Below are positions 38,401 to 58,400 of a stretch of 64,000 nt of DNA, piece by piece. A program made the position numbers and the translations under genes. Under the pieces are notes generated by a model. The model saw only the letters and a program-made list of their open reading frames with translations. It was not told the DNA's origin and searched no databases. Position 1 is the stretch's first letter. Each line of letters begins with the position of its first letter. The DNA comes from Chondrilla cf. caribensis (taxonomy: Eukaryota; Porifera; Demospongiae; Chondrillida; Chondrillidae): contig OZ026549.1 in the NCBI GenBank assembly GCA_964020155.1, forward strand, positions 287,633 through 351,632. The letters run 5' to 3'.

Positions 38401-41337
38401 TAAGTACAGGATTACAGCATGGGAACTTGGGGGAGGTGATAATAGAAGAAGGAATCAGTCACCAGCTGTGAGGGAGGTTACTACAATGGAACAATGTGAG
38501 TTGATGCAATGGTCAGTTAATTGGTCACATAAGCAGTGTGCACACATCACTAATTAGTGGATAAATGCCTACAACATCTCATACATGTACATCCTCCACA
38601 GCTCCATCTCCTCCAAGACACCTCACTATAACTAGAGTGTTTGATGATGGGATTGAACTAAACTGGATACCACCTAGAGAACCTAATGGAGACATACAAC
38701 ATTACATCATCAAATACACTACACAAGATGGAACACAACAAGAGATCAACACTGCAAACAACATCAACTACTACAACTTAACAGGACTAGAGAGAGGACA
38801 GACCTACCACATCATCAGAGTGGTAGCTGTCAACTCAGCTGGAGGTGGGAGAGGAAGTCAACCTATAACAAGTTATGTACACAACCCAACAGTGGAGAGT
38901 ACAAGTGAGTTAGAGTTGGAGGTACTGAGAATTATGCTTAAAATTTCATATTAATTACTATATGATGTCTTCATCAACTAGAGTCACTAGGAACTCCTAC
39001 ATCATCCCCTGCAACCAGCACACCATCTCCTGCAACCAGCACACCAAATGATAGTACTATAGTACCACAAGATACAGGTACACCTACACATACACAATTG
39101 TATATACACTACTGGTTATATTACATATTATTTTTCATACATAGAAAAATAATTAATCTTATTATTAACAATGATTAACTAATTTAGTAACAATGATATC
39201 AATGGTTAACACCTGGGTAGGGTGACCTACAACAATATCACAGTGGTAACTATCAACCCAGCTAGAGGGGGTGTAATCACTGGTAACTGACAGTGTGTTT
39301 GTCAATGGATACATCGTAGTAGGTGTATGTGGACTAGGGGCAGAACACAGTGAAAACTGGTTAACACGAAGTCGCTTTACACGAATTTTTGCTTAGCGCG
39401 AACAATATCCCCAGACCAGGTCATATTAGTGTACTAAGAAAATCGCTTAACACAAAAAATATCTGTTAACACGAAAGGCTGAACGTGCATCATTGACATC
39501 AATAATGACATCAACACGCATCATTGACATTGGAATGATATCATTACATTCACACATATGGCACTGTTTCAAGATGGCAACTGGGGAGAAGCAACACAGC
39601 TATTAAATTGACTTTAAGATGAAGATTTTTGAAGAGATTGATGCTGGGAACCTCTCAAAGACAGAAATTTGTAAAAAAAATACGACTTTCCTAGCTTCTC
39701 TTATTTAATTCTCATTTGTGAATATGCTGTTAAAATATTCAACTATTTTGTGTGAATGCCTTTCATGTATGTGGAGACCTGATAACAAGAAATATTGTTA
39801 ACGAGAAGTACTTTGACTTGCACCATGGATTTCTTGTTAACCAGTTTTCACTGTATACCAAAACAGGTAGCTCATATTCAGTGATATGCCTGCCATGGAT
39901 GCACTATTCAAGTAATTCACTATCCCAAATATTTCCAACTGGAGCAGGTCAGTCATGCTGTATTAGAGTTGAATCCACTGTACAATAGTAGGTGGGTTAT
40001 ATAGTTACTGCAGTATAATATGTTGTGATTATTTACATTGAAACAGAAATACTCAGACTGTGAACTCTCTCTATTATAATAGCAACAATAGCAAACACTT
40101 AATGACCCAAAGAAAGTGAATTAAGAAAAGGGCCATTAATTATGATAACTATTGACAGTTCTATTAGAAGGAAACAGCTTTTTATCTTTCAATGAAGCCT
40201 ACATTACATGCTTGTGATTAGTTAATTATTTATGGCTCAGTCCACTGACTGCACAGTGCACAACCTGCCAGCAAATAGTGTGTAGCTGTGTATCTAATGC
40301 CACCAACATTGAACCAATGATGCTAGCAAAGATCCATTAATCGTATATAGTGCACTTTTCTCATTTCTGAAAAAAATTGAAGTTTCTTTTCGAAAGGATA
40401 AGACAGTTACTTACATCTTGGTTGGAGTAACACACAAAGTCACACCAAAACATTGTAAACATCACACCAATAACAACCACTTACATGACTGATTAGATGA
40501 TACACATACATACCAACTACCAACTCTACAGGTGACTAACTCTACGTGTTAATTTGTCTTATACTATGGCATGCATAATATGCTTTGATCTTTTGAGGTA
40601 ATTATACCACGGTATATACCCACTATTAGGTCATTAAAACATTAATGACCTAGCTAGCAAGTTTATTAATGCATTAATGACCTACTATACATAGTAGGTT
40701 TACTTTTCATAATAGTAACCATGAAAGAAATTCAGCAAAATTCAGAATTGAGCACAACACAAAACCTTATTAGAAGCTCATTACAATCAAAAAAATATTA
40801 AAAATTACACAACGTCTGCTTCCGAAATAGCACTTTAGCTTTACCTAAATTGCTCACCAAGGCCAAGGCAACAAAATATTACCATATGATGCGTGTTTCC
40901 ATAGTATAAGTTGGTTATCACCCTCAGACAAAACACTTTGCCGTTTTAGAAACCTAGGGATGTTGCATAATCACCAAGGGCGGAGCGATAGGTGAAAACC
41001 TACACATAATGGCTTGATCTACTAGATTAATAACTACAAGATCACTGATGTACGTACATCTGAAAATACATGCACATACAATTAGTAGTCAAATATATAT
41101 ATGTCATACTAGCTATCCCCCACATCTCACACTTTAGGAACATGTACAACATCAAACTTGACTGCTGCATTTCATGACATATCCTACACTGTACCCACTG
41201 AGATAAGACCAGGTACTGTAGTGGGTGCACACTTGGGAGAAGGTCACCAAGTAGCTATCAGTGCTGTGTGTCAGGATGACAGGACATGGAGAGTACAGGA
41301 ACAGGGTGTCCAGAGTGAGTGGGGAGGGTGCGTGTGC

Positions 41338-41401
<64 letters not shown>

Positions 41402-41545
41402 TCAGGAGGAAAGTACCGGTTTCACTAAGGATGAAACACATATGAGCTATTGTTGAAATTCCTTCATGAAACAAAGTCTTTTAACAATGGTTCAATGGTC
41501 ATATACTCAATTAAAATAGCATCTTCCTCTTATGACGTGTGTTTT

Positions 41546-41620
<75 letters not shown>

Positions 41621-42330
41621 TGTGTGTGTGTGTGTTCAGGAGGAATGTAATGGTTTCACTAAGGGTGAAGCACAATTGAGCTATTGTTGAAATTCCTTCA
41701 TGAAACAAGGTCTTTTAACAATGTTTCAATGGTTATGTACTCAATGAAAATAGCATTTTCCAGCATTTAGCATGACGTGTGTGTGTGTGTGTGTGCATGC
41801 GTGCATGTGTGTGTGTGTGTGTTGTGTGTGTGTGTGTGTTTGTGTGTGTGCGTGTGTGTGCGTGCGTGTGTGCGTGCGTTCGTGCGTGCGTGTGTGTGTG
41901 TGCACATCAGTACCTTATTGCATGTGTTGACTCAGATTGAGATGAGTGATTCTGTACACCATGGTCATACATGAGATCCGAAGATGCACATAAGATTTTG
42001 TTTTTTGAAGTATATTCTGCGATCTATAGAGTGCATTCCTTCCCCACTGCAGGTACCACATCACAAAACTGTTCTATTGCAGTCATCATAGCTGTAACTG
42101 TAGTGAACATCCTCATACTACTAGTCTCCATTACACTACTGGTCATTGGTGTCATGCTGATAGTGAAGAGGAAGAGACACACACCCACAGTACAGTATGA
42201 CCAGGAATCCAAGGTACGGATTTATGATGAAGTGGGAGATCCTGTGAAGACCAGCAAAGATGCTAAAGTCTATCAAGAATTGGATGTAAACAAGATGGAC
42301 GACACCAAGCAATATGCTACAATGAAGTGA
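35247..42330 (+). CDS. R1: array receptor with duplicated Ig-Ig-FN3-FN3 block
   Basis: Twelve exons, all phase 1, give 1002 residues: 35247-35316, 35674-35976, 36062-36364, 36511-36792, 36899-37201, 37356-37667, 37747-38049, 38217-38495, 38602-38904, 38982-39077, 41138-41314 and 42053-42330. The signal peptide is 1-23. Ig1 spans 24-124 (LVC...[10 protein letters not shown]...YTC), Ig2 125-225, FN3a 226-319 and FN3b 320-420. A second copy of those four domains fills 421-819. A TSP stalk (820-851), a sushi-like module (852-910) and a membrane helix near 918-948 follow, then KRKRH and a 50-residue tail with YDQE, IYDEV, YQEL and YATM. The second block has no signal exon and joins in phase, so I read one gene rather than two. 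The first sushi exon found in R3-R5 is deleted. AATAAA at 42574 is a good poly(A) signal. Confidence 0.85.
35333..35492. repeat. (GT)n tract in R1 intron 1
   Basis: GT tract with GCGTGC patches directly after the signal-peptide exon. R2 has one at the same place. Confidence 0.93.
39348..39853. mobile_element. 506-bp pogo/Tigger-like MITE in R1 intron
   Basis: Termini are CAGTGAAAACTGGTTAACA and its reverse complement, with TA at 39854-39855 on the right. Internal sequence such as GCTTTACACGAATTTTTGC and TTAACACGAA is typical of Tigger-type elements. R3 carries the matching unoccupied site near 51880 (GGCAACCAG then TATACC), so the insertion followed the duplication that separated R1 from R3. 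Confidence 0.85.
40572..41013. mobile_element. about 440-bp AT-rich insertion specific to R1
   Basis: Flanks (TGTTAATTTGTC on the left, TTGATCTACTAGATTAATAA on the right) are nearly contiguous in R4 around 58490-58510. R1 alone has this extra block. It includes inverted ATTAATGACCTA copies. No clear terminal repeats or coding frame. Confidence 0.45.
41326..41910. repeat. three GT tracts with duplicated flanks in R1
   Basis: GT tracts at about 41334-41402, 41545-41635 and 41776-41905 are separated by repeated segments (TTTCACTAAGG, GAGCTATTGTTGAAATTCCT, CAATGAAAATAGCAT). A unit of about 230 bp containing a GT tract has therefore been duplicated in tandem. R4 has a similar pair at 58803-59078. 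Confidence 0.88.
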
Positions 42331-42735
42331 TCCTTGATTGGAGCAGTGTGCATTGACTTATACCGAGTGCATTTTGCATTAACTGAACATCACAAGATAA
42401 TGATAAGTAGAGTGTGCTCCAACTAATAATGTGCGGGAAGTATGCTGAGTTCATCCCACACAGTGTGTGCAACTGGTGTGTGTAACTGGTATTTGAATGA
42501 GTTGTGTAGTAAATACATTCAAGTTACATGGATTACTGTTCTTTGTGATATGATTAGCATGTATATCAAGTTAAATAAATGAGAACACATAGCCTTGGAT
42601 ATCATTTTTTAAGTCAAATTATATAAACGGGCCAACACAATGGGTACTATCGACCAACTGCAGAATATGAGATTTTAAAATGAATATTACTGTATCATCT
42701 GTATGCATTCATACACAGGTGATGAACGTTTCTTG

Positions 42736-43600
42736 CTGGTCACCATCATGCTGCAGTGCCTCAGAGGAGTGTAACAAGCATTGATATTTGTGCTATGATG
42801 TGTCAAGTAAAACAATATGAAGGGCCCCAGGCCCTTGGTGAACAGTGATTAAACATGAAATCATTTCACTGGTCACCTTGTCTGCATCTGTAGCTCTGTA
42901 GTACCTCCGTGAAAATGTACACACAAAATAATATAATGTGTGTTGTTATGCATCATATAATCATTGACATTGGTGAGACCAGGATGACCAGCTATAAAAT
43001 CATCTTATAATTACCAGTCACGAGGTCTGTAGCACACCCAGAAGAGTGTGTATCCATCTGTATTTGTGTTATTACCTGTAACATGGATACTGGTCAGGTT
43101 GTGGTGACTAGCAACAAATGTAGAACTACCTGGCTGGTCAACACCAGGCCATACCACCTCCATAGGAATGTACATACAAAAGAATATGTACTATTACATT
43201 ATGTATCATATGTACACTATGGAGGCCGTAATAACTGGTGATAAAAAATATTCACTTGGTCATCACCAGGTCTGTAGTACCTCTAGGAGGGTGTATATGC
43301 ATCTGTATTTGTGCTTGATTTGACATATGAACACTGGAGAGGGTGTGGTGCATGTGAGCAGTTTTAAAATTTAAAATTACCTTGCTGGTCACTATGAGGT
43401 CTGTAGCACATGCCAGAGGGTGTGCATGTATCAGTATTTGTGCTATTATGTCATATGGACACTGGGTAGGCAGTGGTGACCAGCAACAAATGCAATATTA
43501 CCTGGCTGGTCACCAGGAGGCATAGGTCTATACCACCTCTATAGGCTGTCGTATGGACACTAAGCAGGCCATGGTGACCAACGATAAATTGAACATTTCC
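42736..43600. repeat. degenerate 120-140 bp tandem repeats
   Basis: CTGGTCACC-like starts recur near 42736, 42869, 43014, 43133, 43255, 43385 and 43505, each followed by a GGTCTGTAGCAC- or GGTGACCAG-like segment. Related arrays lie at 34180-34830, 53740-54330 and 59690-60250. Confidence 0.75.
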
Positions 43601-43939
43601 TGTTCTCTCAAGATCTGTATTAAATCATAGATACTCTATCTAATAGTATGAGTAAATCAAGGTAGTGACACACACTAAACTAACCCAAGAAGAGACCCCA
43701 TTTCAGGATCATGACATGTGGTGCACATTTATGGCTTCAAAGCACCATTTTCTTTTGTAAACAAACTAATTGGCAGCCAGTTCAGTGCAGGTGGTTGAAA
43801 CTGAAAACATAGACAGACTTTCAACTAACAAGATGTTATGGGTTGAGGTAGGGATGGACCCAGCTATTAGCCAGAGGGAGGAAACTACAAGGGGAGTTGT
43901 GGGGGAGGTTATAGTAAGGGATCAATTATAGAGCATATA

Positions 43940-43940
<1 letters not shown>

Positions 43941-44029
<89 letters not shown>
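43941..44029. repeat. (CA)n tract upstream of R2
   Basis: Nearly pure CA repeat of about 88 bp. Confidence 0.95.
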
Positions 44030-44030
<1 letters not shown>

Positions 44031-44349
44031 TAATATATGTATTACACCTCACAGTGAATCACATATCAGGTAATTCAAGGTAGAAATGGAATTAAGTTAC
44101 ACATTAATGTTGTAATATGCACAGTCACATACATGATATAGATTGTGATGGAATCATTACATAGGAGAAGTAGAAACCTTACTACTTTACATTATTAGAA
44201 TAGAGTGAACCCACAGCCCAGGATACCACCCAAATACCCAACACCTGGTGATTGAGACACATCCTGCAGTACATATATGTAGGCACACTGGTTTTAGTGT
44301 TCCGTTTCAGTACAGACAGTACATCTGCTACTAGCAGCAGTAGAGTGAG

Positions 44350-47766
<3,417 letters not shown>

Positions 47767-48646
47767 TCCTTGATTGGAGCAGTGTGCATTGACTTATTAT
47801 AGCGAGTGCATTTTGCATTAACTGAACATCACGAGATAATGATAAGTAGAGTGTGCTACAACTAATAATGTGTGGGAAGTATGCTGAGTTCATCCCACAT
47901 AGTGTGTGCAACTGGTGTGTGTAACTGGTATTTTGAATGAATTGTGTAGTAAATACATTCAAGCTACATGGATTACTGTTCTTTGTGGTGTGATTAGTAT
48001 GTATATCAAGATAAATGAGAGCACATAGTCTAGGATGCCATTTTAAGTTAACCCAAATTAAATAACAGGACCAACACAAATTGCCCTATTATACATAGTA
48101 TCACCAATACTCATGCATGTGCACCTCTATGGAGGTACTATGGACTTTACCCCATGGTGACCAACTGCAGGATATTAGATTTGCTTGATTTGATTTGATG
48201 CTATGGATCCTGTGTACATTTGTGCTATGATGTGTTATGGATACTGGGGAGGCTGTGGTGACCAGATAGAAAACTGAAAATTATCTTACCGGTAACCATT
48301 AGGTCTGTAGCACATTTGGGAAGGTATCCATGCATTGGTATTGTTTTATTCTTAGTTAATTCTCAACTCAGTGCATGTATGTGGGAGCAATACCATACTG
48401 CAAAACATTGAAAACACTAAATGCGCCATATCTAACATAAATTTGGTAATGAGATGTAGATAATCTTTGTCAGATAATCTGCTAGGTTGAAGGATGTCCA
48501 AGGAGTCAGGGACTGCTAATCACTTCCAGGTATTTGTCACTGGTCAGTGAAGAGTACTTCATAGAAATGAGCTCATTGTCATAACTGATTAGTAATGCCG
48601 GGTAATTAATCATGTCCTCATCATTGCTGTTGAAGTGGAGGTTTAG

Positions 48647-48793
48647 TCACACTTGTAATATCAAGTGGTCGTGTAACGTTGGATTGGTTAACACATCATG
48701 TGTCAGCCCAGAGATCAGTAAACAAATCATGATACCAATGCTAATAATGGGCACAAGAATAGAGATGGGTGTGTGGAGATACTTGTCTGACAT
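48647..48793 (-). other. possible short single-helix reading frame, copy 1
   Basis: A minus-strand frame of 48 residues starts MSDKYLHTPIS and has one hydrophobic span (ILVPIISIGIMICLLI). Related frames occur at 54785-54943 and 60759-60905 in the equivalent spacers. A further open stretch (48505-48626, NDEDMINYPALLISY) could be a following exon. The differences between copies are mostly amino-acid changing, so selection for protein is not shown. Confidence 0.2.
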
Positions 48794-48975
48794 TTTAACA
48801 GTATAATATATACAGTGAACAATATATCACTATAAAACTGTTATATACAGTGACTCTGTTCAAAATTATGTAGTACTACATGGCGTTGTGTTGAAATACC
48901 ACAGGTACACACTGACAGGAAGCTTGGTTATACATATATACGGTTCCATTTGTATAGCTGTCATAGTTATGTGTG

Positions 48976-49096
48976 CAGTGTGTGTACCTTGAATGTAACC
49001 TTGTACCTCACCTAACCTTGAACCTTGTACCTCTGAACCCACGATTATCCAAATGAATCTAATGTCCCAATATGTTCTGATAACCAGGTTGCACTG
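48976..49096. mobile_element. short pogo-like inverted-repeat element, copy 1
   Basis: CAGTG...TAACC-type left end and AACCAGGTTGCACTG right end followed by TA. Related copies are at 55217-55302 and 61084-61169. This one has about 35 bp of internal ACCTTG duplication. Confidence 0.6.
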
Positions 49097-49298
49097 TATA
49101 CTTGTTTACTGACCAATACATAATACTGTGTGTGTAGGACTTAGAATAGACATATATAGTCTAGTGTATGCCTAGTAAGATTACACTACAAGTGGTAATT
49201 AAATTGAATATTGTTTATGCAAAACACATGTATTCTACAGGCTTCTTATGAGACTAAACATCAACAACAGGCACTTGTATGGTTGGTCAGTGGAGAAG

Positions 49299-53197
<3,899 letters not shown>

Positions 53198-54784
53198 TCC
53201 TTGATTGGAGCAGTGTGCATTGACTTATTATAGCGAGTGCATTTTGCATTAACTGAACATCACAAGATAATGATAAGTAGAGTGTACTCCAACTAATAAT
53301 GTGTGGGAAGTATGCTGAGTTCATCCCACACAGTGTGTGCAACTGGTGTGTGTAACTGGTATTCGAATGAGTTGTGTAGTAAATACATTCAGTTACTTTG
53401 ATTACTGTTCTTTGTGGCATGATTAGTATGTATATTAAAGATTAATGAGCATACAGCACATAACCTGGGATGCCATTTTAAGTTAAAGTCAAATGAAATA
53501 ACCAGCCTTAAAATTGCTCATATTATACACGATAACACCAATACTCATGCATGTGCACCTCTATGAAAATGCTATGTACCCCAAGGTGTGAGAGTTACTT
53601 TGATTACTGTTCTTTGTGACGTGATTAGTATGTATATCTATGATAAAAGAAAGCACATAGTCTGGGAACTTAAATAACCAGACGGAGAGAAATTGCCTCA
53701 TGATATACTTGATACTCATGCATGTGGACCTCTATGGAGGTGCAACGTACCCCGTGGTGACCACTGGTGGGTGACGGCCAATCTGACTAGAGATTAAATT
53801 CAAAATCCTCTGACAGGTCACCTTGGTCAGGGTCTGTAGTACCTCCACAATAAGGGTGTACATGCATTAGTATGAGTCATACAGAGATGTGGCAGGCTGT
53901 GGTGACCAGCAAAAAGATTTAAAATTATATTGCCAGGCACAACAAGGTCTATACAGCACTGCCATTGGAATATACCTATAATAGTATTATTATGCATCAT
54001 TTTATATGGACACTAGGGAGGTTATGTGAGTGGCAATAAAACATATTTTCTTTGGTCACCACGAAGTCTGTAGTACCTCCAGAAGGTGTACATTTGTGCT
54101 ATGATGTGTCATGAGGATACTGGAGAGGTCGTGGTGATCAGCCATAAAATTGAAAATTATTTTACTGGTCACCATAAGGTCTGTAGCACATCTGGGAGGG
54201 TTCCATGCATCAGTATTTGTTTTGTTACGAGTCGTATGGACACTGGGCAGGTTGTGGGGACCAGTGATAAAATGTACATATTATACATGGCCAGTCACCA
54301 TGAGGCCTATACAGCACCTCCATTGGAATGTACATCAGATGTTCATTTTAGGTTTGTACTGACTTTACGAATATACTCCAGTCTCCAGTCTACTCACACA
54401 CACAACACATACCTATTACACTTTGTATGTTTGTATTGTTCATAACAGGTAATAAGCTTAAACTAACCTGATGGAGTAAAGTGTGCAATATCTACTGACG
54501 TGTGACGGGAAATGTACCTCTGGCACTCACATGTCTTCGTGGTCAACTTCAAAATATTAAGTTGTAGTCAATGACCATAACATCATGCACAAATGTATAA
54601 TATTCCAATTGATAGAAACTATGGACAATAATGTATAGCCCTAGGCCTATCAACACACAAACAGTGTACAGCTATCTTCAACTCAGTACATTTGTCACTG
54701 GTCAGTGAAGAGTACTTCATAGAAATGAGCTCATCGTTGTAACTGATTAGTAATGCCGGGTAATTAATCATGTCCTCATCATTG

Positions 54785-54943
54785 CTATTGAAGTGGAGGA
54801 TTAGTCACACTTGTAATATCGTGTAATGTTAGATTGGTTAACACATTATGTGTCAGCCAAGAGATCAGTAAACAAATCATGATACCAATGCTAATAATGG
54901 GCACAAGAATAGAGATGGGTGTGTGGAGATACTTGTCTAACAT
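54785..54943 (-). other. possible short single-helix reading frame, copy 2
   Basis: 52-residue relative of the 48647-48793 frame, beginning MLDKYLHTPIS. The C-terminus differs because of an 8-9 bp deletion. Confidence 0.2.
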
Positions 54944-55216
54944 TATAATATAGTATAACACAGGCAATGATCTATAATAGTGATTAAATATTATTTTTAT
55001 CTTTTTTTTTTTTCTGTTATAATCGTAAATTTATCTATATGTGTTGTAATATAGTATACAGTGAACAGTATATCACCATAAACTGTTATATACAGTGACT
55101 CTGTTCAACATTATATAGTACTACATGGTGTTGTGTTGAAATACCACAGCTACATACTTACAGGATGCTTGGTTATACATACAGTTCCATTTGTATAGCT
55201 GTCATAGTTATGTGTG

Positions 55217-55302
55217 CAGTTAACGTACCTTGGTTATCTGAACCCATGGTTATCCAAATGAATCTAATGTCCCAATGTGTTCAGATAACCAAGGTTGAAC
55301 TG
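55217..55302. mobile_element. short pogo-like inverted-repeat element, copy 2
   Basis: The left end has ACCTTGGTTATCTGAAC and the right end has its reverse complement, with CAGT outer bases and TA at 55303-55304. Confidence 0.7.
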
Positions 55303-55493
55303 TACTTGGTTACTTATAGATGTCACTGTGTATTATAGACTTAGAATAGACAAGGTCTAGTGTATGCCTGGTAAGATTACACTACAAGTGGTAATTAAAT
55401 TGTCATATTGTTTATGCAAAACACATGCATTACAGGCTTCCTACTAGACTAAACATCATCAACAGACACTTGTGAGGTTGGTCAGTGGAGAAG

Positions 55494-58400
55494 ATGATAC
55501 TGGAGAGTACCTTAGTTCTTGTACTTCTTGTTGGTGGTGAGTTAGGCAGAGAGGATCATTGTAGCTGTATATTAGAATCCCATTTGTAGGTATACACTCA
55601 CAATATTATTATGATATTCTTCGTCACCATGGTGCTGTGTTGACATACAAACTTTCCATCTCTCCATTAAGGTGGTGTGGGAACAACTGATCAGCAATAC
55701 TCAGGTAAAGATATGTTAGACACACACAACAAGTGAAGTATGTATTGAGAGTAAAAAGCACATGATAACTAGTTGCACTTACTAATCCCATGATTATTTA
55801 ATGCGCTTTACTTCGTCTGACAGTCATTTGTCATGGAAATTTTATTGACTGTTGCTGTCACCGTTACTTTCACTATTTCTCACACAGGGGCTCAATTTAG
55901 TAACATATCTAATGGGACTACTCCTAATGTAATAGTTGTGATTGATGGCTACACAGTCAGTTCAACCCTCAAATCTACAGATACTCTACCATTAGGAACG
56001 AATCTTATTCTAGTTTGCAGACTCAGTGGAATACCACATGGACTACAGACTAACTATCACTGGACATGTCCAAATGAACCGTGTCAACAAACAGGATATG
56101 ATGGGAGAAAGATCAACAACAATATTATAGCCATCAACATAACCTCTACAAGTGATGGAGGGACATACACCTGTAATGTCACTGCTGAAGGAAGGGAAGC
56201 TAGTCAACAGTTTCAACTGAAGGTTACTGGTCAGTGTTTGCAAGTGCATATTACTAGTACAGTGTGTACATACCCATGGTGATACATTGGTCTACTTCAT
56301 ACTGTGTACTTTAGGTGGTCAAGTTGTTCACAGTTATGGGAGACTGATATTCAATGAGAGAGTCATCATTGACAAACAACAACTACAACCACCAAACAAT
56401 GATATTGGAGATGGGAGGATTGAGTGTAGAGTGAGCAGTGGAGGGGCTGGATTCTCCTATTTTGGACGCAATGTATCTACTGGCACTAGTGGAGATGTTT
56501 ATCAGATCATAAGTGGATCTACTGCTACTTTAGTCATAAGAGATAGAGTTTTCAACAATTTTGTGAATTTTGAAGGGAAATGTGCTAGTATCTTCCACTA
56601 CCTGTTCCTATCCAATGGTGAGTAGTGGGTGGAGTTAGGGTTGAGGTGCTGGCAAACTGTATGCCATATTTGAGGTAAACAATGATTTGATAATCTCTAC
56701 ACATTCGGTAGGAACTGACACTGTATACTCCCACAACTGTCAAACATCACACTGCATATGTAATACATATAATATACATCCTTAATTAGCTACCCTCCCT
56801 GATGTCTCTATAACTGGTACAACCAGGACTGATATCAGTATCACTGTGAACATTGGTACCATACCTAATGATACTGGGAGGGTTATCATTGGATATCAAA
56901 GACTGGACCTTGGAGTACCAGTAGTAGGAGAGTATGGGAATAATCATAGGAGATCATCAAGAACATTCTCCTCACTAGTACCTGGTGGTAAGTACAGGAT
57001 CACAGCATGGGGGCTTGGTGGAGATGATGATAGAAGAAGGAGTCAGTCACCAGCTGTGAGGGAGGTCACTACAATGGAACAATGTGAGTTGATGCAATGG
57101 TCAGTTAATTAGTAATCAGTGGATAAATGCCTACAACATCTCATACATGTACATCCTCCACAGCTCCATCTCCTCCAAGACACCTCACTATAACTAGAGT
57201 GTGTGATGATGGAATTGAACTAAACTGGATACCACCTAGAGAACCTAATGGAGACATACGACATTACATCATCAAATACACTACACAAGATGGAACACGA
57301 CAAGAGATCAACACTGCTAACAACATCAACTACTACAACTTAACAGGACTAGAGAGAGGACAGACCTACAACAACATCAGAGTGATAGCTGTCAACTCAG
57401 CTGGAGGTGGGGGAGGAAGTCAACCTATAACATGTTACGTACATAACTCAACAGTGGAGTGCACAAGTAAGTTGGGGTATTGAGAATTGTTCAAAATTTC
57501 ATATTAATTACTACATTATCATGTCTTCATCAACTAGAGCTACGAGGAAGACCTACACCATCTCCTACAACCAGCACACCATCTCCTACAACCAGCACAC
57601 TATCTCCTACAACCAGCACTCAATCTCCTACAACCAGCACACCATCTCCTACAACCAGCACACCATCTCCTACAACCAGCACACCAACTGACGGTATTAC
57701 TGTACCACAAGATACCACAGATACAGCTGCACTTACACAAACATACACTACTGATTTTGCCACACTATGGCTCATACATAGAATAATAATTAATTTAGTA
57801 ACAATGATATCAATGGTTAACGCTTGGGAATGAGGGTGAGACCTACAACAATATCACAGTGGTATAACTATCACTCCAGCTAGAGGGGCTGTGATCACAC
57901 ATGTACCAAATAGTACTCCACAGTACATATGCAAGTGAATACATTTTATCAGCTCATTCACCACTCTGCCCACTACAGTACCTTGTCCCCCACCATCCCT
58001 ACCTCCCAACGCAATGGTCCTCACTACACTCACTACTACTGTACCACCTGGGACCACCATCACTATAGGATGTGTGGATGGATACTACACTGATCTGGAG
58101 GAGATACTGACATGTGGAAGTGATGGACAGTGGAGAGGGAGCATCACACAATGTACAGGTATCTGTGTGTTTGTCAATGGTTACACATGCATGCTTACAT
58201 TACAAGCTTGTGAATAGTTAATTATTTATGGTCGATCGAACTGCATAGTGCACTCTTCTCGTTTTAACAATGTTTAAATGTTCTTTTCAAAAGGATAAAC
58301 CAGTTATTTACATCTTGGTTGGAGTAACAAATTAGCATTCAACCTGTATAGTTGATGTCACAATGTCATACCAAAACATTATAAACATCACACCAATAAG

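Larger units (their letters stand above)
42331..44349. other. R1-R2 spacer
   Basis: The R1 3'UTR with AATAAA at 42574-42579 is followed by degenerate 120-140 bp tandem units (42736-43600), a CA tract (43941-44029), and the conserved block upstream of R2's start codon (CCAAATACCCAACACCTGG). No exon was seen. Confidence 0.6.
47767..49298. other. R2-R3 spacer
   Basis: It holds the R2 3'UTR (a GATAAA-type poly(A) site near 48012), sequence from 48300 on that recurs upstream of R4 and R5, a possible minus-strand short frame (48647-48793), and a pogo-like short element (48976-49096). This block and its relatives form part of the 6-kb R3/R4/R5 duplication unit. Confidence 0.55.
53198..55493. other. 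R3-R4 spacer
   Basis: Contains the R3 3'UTR, a partial second copy of that UTR (TTACTTTGATTACTGTTCTTTG at 53590 repeats 53396), degenerate GGTCACC-type tandem units (53740-54330), a minus-strand short frame (54785-54943), a pogo-like element (55217-55302) and the R4 5' region. No well-supported exon. Confidence 0.55.

Noticed and set aside
49248..49298. Upstream in-frame Met for R3
   Set aside because: Would put 17 polar residues before the signal peptide, and the codon is not conserved in R4 or R5.
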